From the NCBI GenBank assembly GCA_016718385.1, contig JADKDK010000007.1, positions 248,001-312,000 on the forward strand: a stretch of 64,000 bases of DNA, written 5' to 3'. Source of the DNA: Gammaproteobacteria bacterium (lineage in GTDB: Bacteria; Pseudomonadota; Gammaproteobacteria; Pseudomonadales; UBA5518). A program made the position numbers and the translations under genes. The notes under the pieces were generated by a model, which was not told the origin of the DNA, did no database searches, and saw only the letters and a program-made list of their open reading frames with translations. Positions 28,167 through 37,295 of the stretch are shown here, piece after piece (position 1 is the first letter of the stretch; every line of letters begins with the position of its first letter).

Positions 28167-30173
28167 GGGCGGCACCACGAAGCTGCGCGGGTCGCTGCGC
28201 AGCCGCGCAGCGAGGCGCGGCAGCACCGGCGCCAGGCGGGCGAAACCGATACCGTGCGAGCGCATCGCCACCCACAGCGCGAGACCGAAGCTCACGGTGA
28301 GGTTGATGAAGCCGATCAGCGCCACGCCGGCGCAGGCGCGCGCGAGCGCCCCCTCGGGCGGCGCGAAATCCATCGCGGCGAGCGCGTAGCCGAGGTTCGC
28401 CGAGGAAAACGCCACGTGACGGATGTCGAGCGGCAGCCCGAGCAGCAGGCCCGCCGCCGGCGTCAGGCCGAGCATCAGGCCGAAGAACAGGTTGCCGCCG
28501 AGTCCCCCCGCATGCTCCGCCAGGTAGCGGCCGATGCGCGCGGCGCGCCGCTCGCCGAGCGCGGCACCGAGCCAGCGCAGCTGTGCGATGCGCTCCTCGA
28601 GCCGCATCGAGGCCGCCCGGTTGTCGAGGTAGCCCGAGACCAGCCCGGTCAGGAACAGCCATACGCCCGCGATCGCCGCGTGCGCCACCAGCGGGCTGCG
28701 CAGCGCATCGAGCTCGGCGAGCAGGCGCGCCGCCTTTGCCGCGGACACCGGCGGCGGCGCCTGTTGCGCCAGCGCCAATCCCACCAGCACCGCCACGGGC
28801 AGCGCCACCAGCACGTTACCGGCGATCGCGGCGAGCTGGCTGCGCAGCGTCGCGGCCAGCAGGTCGACGATGCGCTCGGTGTCGCGCAGCCGCCCGCCGG
28901 CCTGGCTGATGGCCGCCGCGAGCGTGGCGGCCGTCATCGACGGCTGCTTGGTGGCGATCACGAAATGCAGCATGTGGATCAGCGCGAAGCCGCCGGCGTA
29001 GATCCCGGCGTTCAGCCACGCCTGCGTGACGGGTGGCAGGTGCAGGGTGCTGGCGAGGATCTTCAGCAGCGCGAGCAGCGCGATCAGCAGGCCGGCACCG
29101 CCGGCGCGGCGCCACATCGCGATCCAGTCGGCGCGATCGGCCGCGATGTAGTGCTCCCCCGTGCGCGCGGCGTTGCCGGTGATGCGCAGCGCTACCAGTC
29201 CGAGCAGTTGCGCGGCGTGACGGCGCAGGCTGTTGCGCCGCAGCTCGCCGGCCAGCGCGGCGTGCAGGAAGTCGCCCAGGCTCGCGCTCAGCGCCGCCGG
29301 CGCATCGGGGCGCGTCTGCAGCGTGAGCACTTCCAGCAGCAGCCGCAGGCGCTCCAGGTGCTGCGTGAGCCGCACGAGGATGAACGACAAGCGCATGCTG
29401 GTGCCGAAGGTCGCCGACGCCTGGCGGGCGCGCTGCACCACCTCGGCACACTGCTCCAGCAGCACGAAGACATGCCCGCCGTGATCGTGCTCCTCGTCGC
29501 CGAGCAGGGTGCGGCGAATGCCCTCGACCACGCCGAGCAGTTCCGCGTTGAGCGCGATGAAGGGTGACTCCACCCCGGGCTCGAGCAGTCGCGGACACAC
29601 CCGCGCGAGCTCCGGCTCGAGGCCCATGCCGCAGATGCGATGCGACAGCACCAGCGCGGCATCCAGCAGCTGGGCAATGAACTGTTGCAGCGCGTTCGCG
29701 TTCTCCGAGCCGCTGAGGCGCAGCAGCCGCCAGAAGGCGTGCCGCTCCTCGTCGCTGATCGTGCCGATCCACGCGGCATCGCGGGCCGTGGGAAACAGCT
29801 CGCGAATACCTGAGCGCAGATCGTCCCGGTCCCGCGGCTCGGGCAGCAGCTTGTGCGCGAGGATCCGCGCGGCCTCGCTGAAGAACCCGCTGTTGGGGAG
29901 CAGGCCCGAATCGCTGAAGAATGCCACCTGGCGTCGCGCGGCGAAGAAACCCAGCAGCGCCTCGCGCAAGGCGAGCTGCGTCGCCGGCTCCTGCTCCAGC
30001 TGGCGCAGCAGCTCCAGCCAGCGTATGCGCGCTGCCGCCTCGCGCGAATTGCGCGGACGCAGCGCCGCGGTCAGCGCTGCGAGCGCTGGCAGCGGATCGG
30101 CCCCCGGATGCAGCGCGCGCACGCCCTGCAGCGCCGCGTCGAGCGCCTCCGGCCCCGGCTTCACGGGGAGCAC
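28134..30173 (-). CDS. COG4389 'site-specific recombinase' family membrane protein (Gcr-like)
   Basis: This 679-residue protein has a helical cytoplasmic N-terminal half (RIRWLELLRQLEQE, GLLPNSGFFSEAARILAHKL). Several transmembrane helices follow in the C-terminal half (LLIALLALLKILA, GIYAGGFALIHMLHFVIATK, NLFFGLMLGLTPAAGLLLGL, AFSSANLGYALAAMDFA). The family carries the label site-specific recombinase from old gonococcal work, but the helices make a membrane role more believable. The C-terminal PPVGPASAGQCG is encoded by a REP. It starts 25 bp after the trpB2 stop and is probably in one transcript with it. Confidence 0.78.
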   Translation of the reverse strand: MLPVKPGPEALDAALQGVRALHPGADPLPALAALTAALRPRNSREAAARIRWLELLRQLEQEPATQLALREALLGFFAARRQVAFFSDSGLLPNSGFFSEAARILAHKLLPEPRDRDDLRSGIRELFPTARDAAWIGTISDEERHAFWRLLRLSGSENANALQQFIAQLLDAALVLSHRICGMGLEPELARVCPRLLEPGVESPFIALNAELLGVVEGIRRTLLGDEEHDHGGHVFVLLEQCAEVVQRARQASATFGTSMRLSFILVRLTQHLERLRLLLEVLTLQTRPDAPAALSASLGDFLHAALAGELRRNSLRRHAAQLLGLVALRITGNAARTGEHYIAADRADWIAMWRRAGGAGLLIALLALLKILASTLHLPPVTQAWLNAGIYAGGFALIHMLHFVIATKQPSMTAATLAAAISQAGGRLRDTERIVDLLAATLRSQLAAIAGNVLVALPVAVLVGLALAQQAPPPVSAAKAARLLAELDALRSPLVAHAAIAGVWLFLTGLVSGYLDNRAASMRLEERIAQLRWLGAALGERRAARIGRYLAEHAGGLGGNLFFGLMLGLTPAAGLLLGLPLDIRHVAFSSANLGYALAAMDFAPPEGALARACAGVALIGFINLTVSFGLALWVAMRSHGIGFARLAPVLPRLAARLRSDPRSFVVPPVGPASAGQCG

Positions 30174-30198
30174 CGGGGTCGACGCGCCGCCACCGCGT

Positions 30199-31563
30199 TC
30201 AGGCGATTTCGGGCACGTGGCGCATCGCCTCGGCCAGCGCCTCGTCGGAGAGCTCGAGATCCTGCATGCCGCCGTGCAGGAACTTGTCGTAGGACGCGAG
30301 GTCGAGGTGCCCGTGGCCGCAGAGCGCGGTCAGGATCACCTTCGATTCGCCGCTCTCGCGGCAGGCCAGGGCCTCGCGCACGGCGGCGGCAATCGCGTGG
30401 GTCGGCTCCGGCGCCGGCACGATGCCCTCCGAGCGCGCGAACTGTATCGCCCGCGTGAAGCACTCCGTCTGCGGTATCGCGATCGCCTCGACCAGGCCCA
30501 GCTGATAGACGTGCGAGACCAGCGGCGCCATGCCATGGTAGCGCAGGCCCCCCGCGTGGATCGGTTCGGGGATGAACCGCGCACCCAGCGTGTGCATCTT
30601 CATCAGCGGCGTGAGGCCCTCGGTGTCGCCGAAGTCGTAGCGGTACTGCCCCTTGGTGAGCGTGGGGCAGGCGGTGGGCTCAACGCAGCGGATCACCGGG
30701 TTCATCCGGCCGGCCAGCTTTTCGCGCAGGAAGGGGAACGCCAGTCCGCCGAAGTTCGAGCCGCCGCCGGTGCAACCGACCAGCACGTCCGGCGTCTCGC
30801 CGACCTTCTTCAGTTGCAGCAGCGCCTCCTCGCCGATCACCGTCTGGTGCAGCAGCACGTGGTTCAGCACGCTGCCCAGCGCGTAGCGCGTGTCGGGGTG
30901 CTTCAGCGCCTCGCTCACCGCCTCCGAGATGGCGATGCCGAGCGAGCCGGGGTGATCGGGGTCCTGCGCCAGCAGCGAGCGGCCGAACTCGGTGACGGTG
31001 GAGGGGCTCGGGTGAACCTTGCCGCCCCAGATTTCCATCATGGTGCGCCGGTAGGGCTTGGCGCGGTAGGAGGCCGCGACCTGCCAGATCTCGCATTCCA
31101 GGCCGAACTGCGCGCAGGCGAAGGCGAGCGAGCTGCCCCACTGCCCGGCGCCGGTCTCGGTGGTGAGCTTGCGGATGCCTTCCTGCGCGTTGTACCAGAC
31201 CTGCGGCACCGCGGTGTTGGGCTTGTGCGAGCCCGCGGGGCTCACGCCCTCGTACTTGTAGAAGATCTTCGCGGGGGTATCGAGCAGCTTCTCGAGCCGG
31301 CGCGCGCGGAACAGCGGGCTCGGCCGCCACAGGCGGTAGACGTCCAGCACGGCCTCGGGGATGTCGATGTAGCGCTCCGCGCTCATTTCCTGCTCGATCA
31401 GGGCTTTGGGAAAGAGGGCCGCGAAATCCTCGGCGGTCGCGGGCTGCAGCGTGCCCGGGTGAAGGGGCGGCGGCGGGGGCTCGGGCAGGTCCGGCACGAT
31501 GTTGTACCAGCGTGTCGGCATCTCGTGTTCTTCGAGGAGGATCTTGGTGTAGTCGCTGCTCAT
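30199..31563 (-). CDS. trpB2: Tryptophan synthase beta-like protein TrpB2
   Basis: This 454-residue PLP enzyme is of the TrpB2 type, which is longer than the normal TrpB and usually not linked to trpA. The PLP lysine lies in GVSPAGSHKPNTAVPQ. The glycine loop is LVGCTGGGSNFGGLAFPFL. The N-terminal extension (EEHEMPTRWYNIVPDLPEPP) is diagnostic. It condenses indole with serine; TrpB2 may salvage free indole. A proline run of five follows the extension. No trpA is seen. Confidence 0.92.
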   Translation of the reverse strand: MSSDYTKILLEEHEMPTRWYNIVPDLPEPPPPPLHPGTLQPATAEDFAALFPKALIEQEMSAERYIDIPEAVLDVYRLWRPSPLFRARRLEKLLDTPAKIFYKYEGVSPAGSHKPNTAVPQVWYNAQEGIRKLTTETGAGQWGSSLAFACAQFGLECEIWQVAASYRAKPYRRTMMEIWGGKVHPSPSTVTEFGRSLLAQDPDHPGSLGIAISEAVSEALKHPDTRYALGSVLNHVLLHQTVIGEEALLQLKKVGETPDVLVGCTGGGSNFGGLAFPFLREKLAGRMNPVIRCVEPTACPTLTKGQYRYDFGDTEGLTPLMKMHTLGARFIPEPIHAGGLRYHGMAPLVSHVYQLGLVEAIAIPQTECFTRAIQFARSEGIVPAPEPTHAIAAAVREALACRESGESKVILTALCGHGHLDLASYDKFLHGGMQDLELSDEALAEAMRHVPEIA

Positions 31564-31810
31564 GGCATCCGGGTCCGTTGTGCGTTGCTGTGAAGTGGCG
31601 TGAGCCGCCGCGGGCGCATCATAAGCAAAATCGCATCACCCAGAGGGAATCAGAGGGATTAAATTTTGATCAAGTGCCGGCCAGAGCCCGCGTGGCGCAA
31701 CCTGCATTCACACAACTGACACCGGCAGCACATCAACCGTTCATGCGCGGCGACTAGTGTGAGGGCCTCCGCTTTACCCCGACACCCCGCAACACACGCA
31801 GGAGATCCGC

Positions 31811-33622
31811 ATGAAACCGTTCGCCAGGAAACCGCTCGCCGCCGCCTGCGGCGCCATCATCGTCGCCGCCGTCCTCGCCAGCGCGCCGCTTCGCGCCGAG
31901 CAGGAGAACTTCGATGCCTGCGGCAACGTGTTCGAAGACAGCAAGGAGCTGCGCGAGACGGCCTCGGCGCGTGGCAGCCACTGGCGTGATGCCAGGGCCG
32001 CGAACCCGCGGGCGTGGAAGCGCTTCAAGATTCTCGGCTTCAACGATTTCCACGGCGCGCTGCAGCGACGCACGCTGTCCGGCCGCCCGGTCGGCGGCGC
32101 CGACGTGCTCGCCGCATACCTCGGTTCGGCCGCGGCCGAGTCACGCAACGGGGCGCTGATCGTGCACGCAGGCGACCACGTGGGTGCCACGCCCCCGATA
32201 TCCGCGTTGCTGCAGGACGAGCCCTCGATCTGCTTCCTCAACGTGCTCGCCAACGAGTACTGCGGCGCCGGGGGCCGGGCCGAGGAGAAGTGCAACATCG
32301 TCGGCACGCTCGGCAACCACGAGTTCGACGAGGGCGTCGACGAGATGCTGCGCCTGATCGAGGGCGGCAACCACGCCGATGGCCCCTTCCTCGAGCCCGA
32401 GTACGGCGGGGCGGACTTCCCCTACGTGAACGCGAACGTGATCCGCGAGGACAGCGGCGAGACGGTGATCCCGCCCTACGTGATCCGCCGCGTCGACGGC
32501 ATGCCGGTCGGCGTCATCGGCATCGTGCTGAAGACCACGCCGACCATCGTCACGCCCGAGGGCGTGGCCGGCCTCGACTTTCTCGACGAGGCGGAATCGA
32601 TCAACCGTTACGTGAAGGAGCTCAGGGCGCAGGGCGTGCGCGCCATTGTCGTGACGATCCACCAGGGCACCTCGCAGACCAGCTTCACCGGCGACACGCC
32701 GGAGCAGCCGGTAGAGCTTGGCGCGGATATCGGCCCGATCGTCAAGGCGCTGGACGACGAGGTCGATATCGTGGTCACCGGCCACTACCACCAGTTCACC
32801 AACGCGCTGATGGCCAACGCCAACGGCAAGCCGATCCTGGTGACGCAGGCCTTCGCCAACGGTACCGCCTACGCCGACATCGACGTGGCGATAGATCCGG
32901 CCAGCAAGGACATCGTCGAGAAATCCGCCGCCGTGGTGACCACCTGGGCCGACACCGGCCCCGGACTGGCGCCGGACCAGCAGGTTGCGGCGCTGGTGGC
33001 TGCGGCCGCCGAAACCGTGCAGCCGCTGGTGGAGCGCGTGATAGCCACCGCCGCGGGCAGCATCGGTCGTTCCGAGAGCGCCGCGGGCGAATCGGCGCTC
33101 GGCAACCTGATCGCCAACGCGCAGCGCGCCGCCATGGGCACCGACATCGCGCTGATGAACCCGGGTGGCATCCGTGCGGACATCGCCAGTGGCGAAGTGA
33201 CCTGGGGCGAACTGTTCGCGGTGCAACCCTTTGGCAACGACCTGGTGCGCATGGAGCTCACGGGCCAGCAGATCGTGGACGTGCTGAACCAGCAGTGGGC
33301 ACCGCCGCAGACCTTCGCGCGCGTACTGAAAACCTCCGGCATCACTTACACCTGGGACGGCAAGGGCACGGCGGCCATTGCCGACAACGAGGTGATCGCG
33401 GCGAGCGTCCTGGTGAACGGCGAGTTGCTCAACCTGTCGGGCACCTACAGCGTGACGGTCAACAGCTTCCTGGCGTCGGGCGGCGACAACTTCACCGTGT
33501 TCCGGCAAGGCACCAACCGCGTGGTCGGTCCGGTGGATCTCGACGCCCTGGTCGACCACGTGCAGGCACTGCCGCAGCCCTTCGCTGCTGCCATCGAAGG
33601 CCGAATCCAGCGCGCAAACTGA
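31811..33622 (+). CDS. Periplasmic 5'-nucleotidase/2',3'-cyclic phosphodiesterase family (UshA-like)
   Basis: This 603-residue exported protein has a signal peptide (AAACGAIIVAAVLASAPLRA). The calcineurin-like metallophosphatase core shows FKILGFNDFHGAL, HAGDHVGATPP, GTLGNHEFDEG and VTGHYHQFTNA. The C-terminal 5'-nucleotidase domain shows GNLIANAQRAAMG, NPGGIRADI and VNSFLASGGDNFTVF, which bind the base. It releases phosphate from nucleotides in the periplasm. A GGAG ribosome site precedes the ATG. An intrinsic terminator follows at 33735. Confidence 0.92.
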   Translation: MKPFARKPLAAACGAIIVAAVLASAPLRAEQENFDACGNVFEDSKELRETASARGSHWRDARAANPRAWKRFKILGFNDFHGALQRRTLSGRPVGGADVLAAYLGSAAAESRNGALIVHAGDHVGATPPISALLQDEPSICFLNVLANEYCGAGGRAEEKCNIVGTLGNHEFDEGVDEMLRLIEGGNHADGPFLEPEYGGADFPYVNANVIREDSGETVIPPYVIRRVDGMPVGVIGIVLKTTPTIVTPEGVAGLDFLDEAESINRYVKELRAQGVRAIVVTIHQGTSQTSFTGDTPEQPVELGADIGPIVKALDDEVDIVVTGHYHQFTNALMANANGKPILVTQAFANGTAYADIDVAIDPASKDIVEKSAAVVTTWADTGPGLAPDQQVAALVAAAAETVQPLVERVIATAAGSIGRSESAAGESALGNLIANAQRAAMGTDIALMNPGGIRADIASGEVTWGELFAVQPFGNDLVRMELTGQQIVDVLNQQWAPPQTFARVLKTSGITYTWDGKGTAAIADNEVIAASVLVNGELLNLSGTYSVTVNSFLASGGDNFTVFRQGTNRVVGPVDLDALVDHVQALPQPFAAAIEGRIQRAN

Positions 33623-33734
33623 GCGCAACGAAAACAGGGGGCGGTGGGACCAAAAACCGAACAACAGGGCGCACGCCCTTCCCTTCCGGCTCGCCGTGGC
33701 GGAGTGAACGCCAACTGCGGGATGCAGTGTTGCG

Positions 33735-33783
33735 GGGCTGCTGGCTGACTCCTCCAGGGAGGCCGCCAGCAGCCCTATTTGTT
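33735..33783 (+). terminator. Rho-independent terminator after the 5'-nucleotidase gene
   Basis: GGGCTGCTGGC (33735-33745) pairs perfectly with GCCAGCAGCCC (33765-33775) and is followed by TATTTGTTT. It lies about 110 bp after the stop codon. No gene is seen between 33623 and 33897. Confidence 0.8.
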
Positions 33784-33897
33784 TGTCCCGCAGCGGGCGG
33801 CACCGCTACGTATTGGCACCCGCCACGCACGGCCTCACGTCCTGAGGCTGCGCCGCTGCGATACTGGGCGCACCAACCCGACGAGCGCCGCGCCTGC

Positions 33898-35016
33898 ATG
33901 ACCATGTCGCTAACCGTCCCGCCTACCATCGCCGTGCCTGCTCTCGAGCGGCGCTCGCGCTACACCGCGTGCCTGCTCGGCGGCGCCATCGGCGATGCGC
34001 TCGGTGCACCGGTGGAATTCATGTCGCGCCAGGAGATCCTGCGCCGCTTCGGCCCGGGCGGCATCCGCGACCACGCCAGCGCCTACGGCCGCACCGGCGC
34101 GATCACCGACGACACCCAGATGACTTTGTTCACCGCCGAGGGCTTGCTGCGTGCCGCCGCCGGAGGCCATCCGCCGGGGCACCGCGCCCGGGTGGCAGAA
34201 GTGGCCGCCGCCTACCAGCGCTGGCTGCTCACGCAGGACGAGGATCCCGCCCGCCACGCCGACGCCGGGGGCCTGCTCGGCATCGCCGCGCTGCACAGCC
34301 GCCGCGCGCCCGGCACCACCTGCCTGGCAGCGCTGAGGCAGGTCGGAGCCCGCGGCTCGCGCGAGATCGTCGTGGCCAGGGGCCGCTCGCGCAACGGCGA
34401 GCCCGGCGCCGACCTGCGCGCGAAAAACAACTCCAAGGGCTGCGGCGGCGTGATGCGCGTGGCACCCGCCGGCCTGCTGCTGACGGGGCTGATCGCCGAC
34501 GAGGCGCTCCTCGTGCGCGAGGCCTTCGCGCTGGGCTCCGACCTCGCCGCGCTGACGCACGGCCACCCGAGCGGCTGCCTGCCCGCCGGCGTGCTGGCCG
34601 CGGTGATCGCACTGCTGGTGCGCGAGGTGCCCCTCCGCGATGCACTCGCGCGCACGAAGCCGGTGCTCGCCACGCGGGCGGACTGCGAGGAAACGCTCGC
34701 GGCCATCACCGCGGCCGAACGCCTCGCGAGCCAGGGTGCGGCGAACCACGACACGCTGGCGCAACTGGGCGGCGGCTGGGTCGGCGAGGAGGCGCTGGCG
34801 ATCAGCCTCTATTGCGCCCTTGCCGCGCCCGATCTCGAGAGCGCCGTCGTGCTCGCCGTGAACCACGCCGGCGACAGCGATTCGACCGGCGCGATCACCG
34901 GCAACCTGTGCGGCGCCGCGGCCGGCATGGATGCGCTGCCGGTGCGCTGGCTCGAGGGGCTCGAACTGGACCGCACCACGCGCGAGCTTGCACTGGCCCT
35001 GTGCGCGGTGGGCTGA
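33898..35016 (+). CDS. ADP-ribosylglycohydrolase family protein
   Basis: This 372-residue protein has the family metal-site motifs: LLGGAIGDALGAPVEFMSRQ near the start, GAITDDTQMTLFTAEGLL in the middle, and VNHAGDSDSTGAITGNLCGA near the end, whose acidic residues hold two Mg ions. Also seen are NNSKGCGGVMRVAPAGLL and GWVGEEALAISLYCAL. The family removes ADP-ribose from proteins or small substrates. The start could be 33898 or the ATG at 33904. It stands alone, upstream of a HepT/MntA pair. Confidence 0.92.
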   Translation: MTMSLTVPPTIAVPALERRSRYTACLLGGAIGDALGAPVEFMSRQEILRRFGPGGIRDHASAYGRTGAITDDTQMTLFTAEGLLRAAAGGHPPGHRARVAEVAAAYQRWLLTQDEDPARHADAGGLLGIAALHSRRAPGTTCLAALRQVGARGSREIVVARGRSRNGEPGADLRAKNNSKGCGGVMRVAPAGLLLTGLIADEALLVREAFALGSDLAALTHGHPSGCLPAGVLAAVIALLVREVPLRDALARTKPVLATRADCEETLAAITAAERLASQGAANHDTLAQLGGGWVGEEALAISLYCALAAPDLESAVVLAVNHAGDSDSTGAITGNLCGAAAGMDALPVRWLEGLELDRTTRELALALCAVG

Positions 35017-35025
35017 GCGCTCCCC

Positions 35026-35136
35026 GTGGGTCCGGCTTCAGCCGGACAAAATTCATCGGGCGCGCACCCGTCCGCATGCAATTGTCGCCATGAATGGCGA
35101 CCTACGGCAGGCCCGTCCGCATGAATGCGGACCTAC
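35026..35136. repeat. Cluster of three different REP-like elements
   Basis: 35026-35048 (+, CCGGCTTCAGCCGG core), 35083-35105 (-, CGCCATGAATGGCG core) and 35115-35136 (-, CCGCATGAATGCGG core). Three core families occur side by side with the same head. Confidence 0.85.
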
Positions 35137-35183
35137 GCGCCGGCTCCTGTACGGCCCGCGCCGCGATCACTACACTGCGATCC

Positions 35184-35597
35184 ATGAGCGACGACATCCG
35201 CTGGAAGCAACGCTTCCAAAACTTCGACCGGGCACTGCTCCTCTTGCGAGAAGCGCTCGAGCGCGGCCCCGCGGTACTCTCCAACCTCGAGAAGGAAGGC
35301 GTCATCCAGCGCTTCGAATACACCTTCGAGCTGGCCTGGAAGACCATCAAGGATTTCCTGGAGGAGGGCGGCCTGATCATCAGCCCGCTCACGCCGCGCC
35401 AGGTCCTGAAAGACGCGTATGTTGCCAAGGTCCTGGCTGACGGCCAGGGGTGGATCGACATGCTCGATCACCGCAATCTGCTCTCTCATACCTACGATTT
35501 CGCCGTGTTCGAGAAGGCCGTGGATGTCATCGCGGCACGCTATCTGCCGGCGCTAGAGGATCTTCACGAATTCCTCGTCGTGCAAGCGCTCAAATGA
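35184..35597 (+). CDS. hepT: HEPN-domain toxin (HepT-like)
   Basis: This 137-residue all-helical HEPN protein of the HI0074/nucleotidyltransferase-substrate-binding family shows RFEYTFELAWKTIKDFLEEG, then the catalytic motif RNLLSHTY at residues 97-104. That is a perfect RX4HXY: Arg97 and His102 for RNA cleavage and Tyr104 as the AMPylation target in HepT/MntA systems. Its stop overlaps the ATG of the downstream MNT gene (ATGA), the classic toxin-antitoxin layout. Confidence 0.88.
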   Translation: MSDDIRWKQRFQNFDRALLLLREALERGPAVLSNLEKEGVIQRFEYTFELAWKTIKDFLEEGGLIISPLTPRQVLKDAYVAKVLADGQGWIDMLDHRNLLSHTYDFAVFEKAVDVIAARYLPALEDLHEFLVVQALK

Positions 35598-35893
35598 ACG
35601 CACCTGCCCTGACCGAGCGCGAGCTTGGACTGATCAACCAGGTGTTCCGGCGTCATCCCGAGATCCTGGCCGTGCGCATCTTCGGATCCCGTGCCAAGGG
35701 AACCCACACACCGCGCTCAGACGTGGATCTCGCGATCTGGGGTGATGTCGATGCCATCAGGGCAGAAGCAATCTCGGCCGAGCTGGACGAACTGCCGCTC
35801 CCCTATCATTTCGACGTCAAGCCCTTCGAGTCGATCAAGCTCGAGTCGCTGCGCGATCACATCCAGCGCATCGGCGTTCCCGTCTACCCGTAA
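35594..35893 (+). CDS. mntA: Minimal nucleotidyltransferase antitoxin (MntA-like)
   Basis: This 99-residue MNT protein has the polymerase-beta motif FGSRAKGTHTPRSDVDLAIW (GSx10DxD) and a third acidic residue in YHFDVKPFE. MntA neutralises HepT by adding AMP groups to the Tyr of RX4HXY. The overlapping start and the matching motif in the partner support this role. A REP element follows 7 bp after the stop. Confidence 0.88.
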   Translation: MNAPALTERELGLINQVFRRHPEILAVRIFGSRAKGTHTPRSDVDLAIWGDVDAIRAEAISAELDELPLPYHFDVKPFESIKLESLRDHIQRIGVPVYP

Positions 35894-35900
35894 CGCACCC

Positions 35901-35922
35901 GTCCGCATGAATGCGGACCTAC
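35901..35922 (-). repeat. REP-like element between convergent genes
   Basis: The CCGCATGAATGCGG-core element read on the minus strand. Its GTAG head gives the TAG stop (complement of 35919-35921) of the WYL regulator gene. Confidence 0.85.
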
Positions 35923-36896
35923 GCGTAACGCGTGGCGGCCTCGCGCAGTTCGCGCGCCACGGCATTGCGCAGCGCCGGCGGGCCCACCACCTCGCAGTCG
36001 GCGCCGTAGCGCAGGATGTCCATGATCAGCTCGCGGTCGTCGGCGTAGGGCACGCGCAGCAGGTAGCTGCCGTCGGGCTCGTACTCGCCGCGCTGGTGCG
36101 GGTGCCAGCTCTCGGCGCCCACCCAGCGCGCGCGCTCGGGCGTGAAGCGCAGCTGTGCGGTCGCGACCGCGTTGCCGGCGAAGATGCCGTAGCCGGGTCC
36201 CAGCACGCTCTCGACGGTACGCCGCGCGATGTCCCTGGCGCGCCGCTCCAGCACATCCACGTCCACGATCGAATCGACCGCGAAATTGCGCAGATCATCG
36301 CGCATATGGCACCACGCATCGAGGTACCAGTTCTCGCGGTAGTGCACCAGGCGCAGCGGCGAGACCTCGCGCCCGGTGGTCTCGCCGGTGCTGCGCGCGT
36401 AATAGTTGATTTGCAGCCGCTTGCGCCGCAGCAGCGCCGAGCCCACGCGCTCGAAGTGCGCGAGCTTCAGCGTGCGCTTGCCGGTGCCCACCACCAGCAC
36501 GCGATGGCGGATATCGCTCACCGCGTCCTCGGCCGCCCCGAGCAGCGTGTTCAGGCGCAGCTGCAGCGGCTCGATGTGCTGCGCCAGCAGCCCGCCGGGG
36601 TCGAGGTTCGCCAGCAGGTGCTGCATGGTCAGCAGCGCGTGGATCTCCTGCGAGTTGAACCACAGCCCCGGCAGCTCGTACTGCGCGCCCACCTGCGGCG
36701 TCTCGCGCGCGAGCCGGTAGCCGTTGCGCTCGCGGTCGTAGAGGATCGGCGCGTTGAGCCGCGTGCGCATGTACTCGAGGTCGCGCTGCAGCGTGGCGCG
36801 CGAGACCTCGCAGGCCTCGCGCAGCTTTTCGAAGCTCACGCAGTGCCCGTTCTCGAGTTGCTGGTTGATCTTGTAGAAGCGTTCGGTGCGGTCCAT
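35919..36896 (-). CDS. WYL-domain transcriptional regulator
   Basis: This protein of about 325 residues has an N-terminal DeoR-like HTH (ERFYKINQQLENGHCVSFEK, then CEVSRATLQRDLEYMRTRLN). A WYL domain follows (REVSPLRLVHYRENWYLDAW) with a C-terminal extension (GSYLLRVPYADDRELIMDIL). WYL domains sense ligands, including nucleic acids in defence systems. The start at 36896 gives MDRTERFYKI; an ATG five codons upstream is possible. It stands alone beside a mobile element. The stop codon comes from a REP head. Confidence 0.85.
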   Translation of the reverse strand: MDRTERFYKINQQLENGHCVSFEKLREACEVSRATLQRDLEYMRTRLNAPILYDRERNGYRLARETPQVGAQYELPGLWFNSQEIHALLTMQHLLANLDPGGLLAQHIEPLQLRLNTLLGAAEDAVSDIRHRVLVVGTGKRTLKLAHFERVGSALLRRKRLQINYYARSTGETTGREVSPLRLVHYRENWYLDAWCHMRDDLRNFAVDSIVDVDVLERRARDIARRTVESVLGPGYGIFAGNAVATAQLRFTPERARWVGAESWHPHQRGEYEPDGSYLLRVPYADDRELIMDILRYGADCEVVGPPALRNAVARELREAATRYA

Positions 36897-37295
36897 CGAG
36901 CCGATCCTCATGCCTGCGCCGCGGCAGTCGGGCAACGGCCTGAACCGGCGGGGTACACGCATTCTAGACCCTCTGCCGCCATCGCCCCTCGCCGCGTGGG
37001 TCCGGCGTAGGTCCGGCTTCAGCCGGACAATTGTCCGGATAACGGTCATGGTGTTGACCGCCACCCCCGATCATGAAAGAAACGTGGCGGTGGAAGACGG
37101 CAGGCAGAGGTCGCGCAGATTTATGGCGGCTCGACCCCGTGGATAACGTGATCCGCCGGACTGACTCGAACCCCAGATTGCCTCCCGTAGAGAGCGCACG
37201 TTAAACAGGCCGTTGGCGAGCGTTCGCCTTCAGGCACTTTCAGTTCCGGCACCCGCCGCCTTCCGCTTCCCAGTCTACGTCGACAGGAGGCCGAT
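36897..37295. other. Intergenic region: REP element and left flank of the IS110-type element
   Basis: A REP element (37007-37029, GTAGGTCCGGCTTCAGCC type) and a half copy just before it lie near the WYL gene. From about 37145 to 37295 there is GC-mixed noncoding sequence directly before the transposase ATG. IS110-group elements have a long 5' noncoding region that, in IS621, encodes a bridge RNA; this stretch is where it would be. No ends could be defined. A GGAGG ribosome site lies at about 37285. Confidence 0.4.

Noticed and set aside
31640..31680. FNR/Anr box-like TTTTGATCAAG upstream of the nucleotidase
   Set aside because: The half sites are not spaced as TTGAT-N4-ATCAA, so it does not fit the consensus.
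37150..37185. tRNA T-arm-like sequence (GGGGTTCGAGTC on the minus strand)
   Set aside because: The flanking bases do not form T-stem, acceptor or D-arm pairs, so it is not a tRNA gene.
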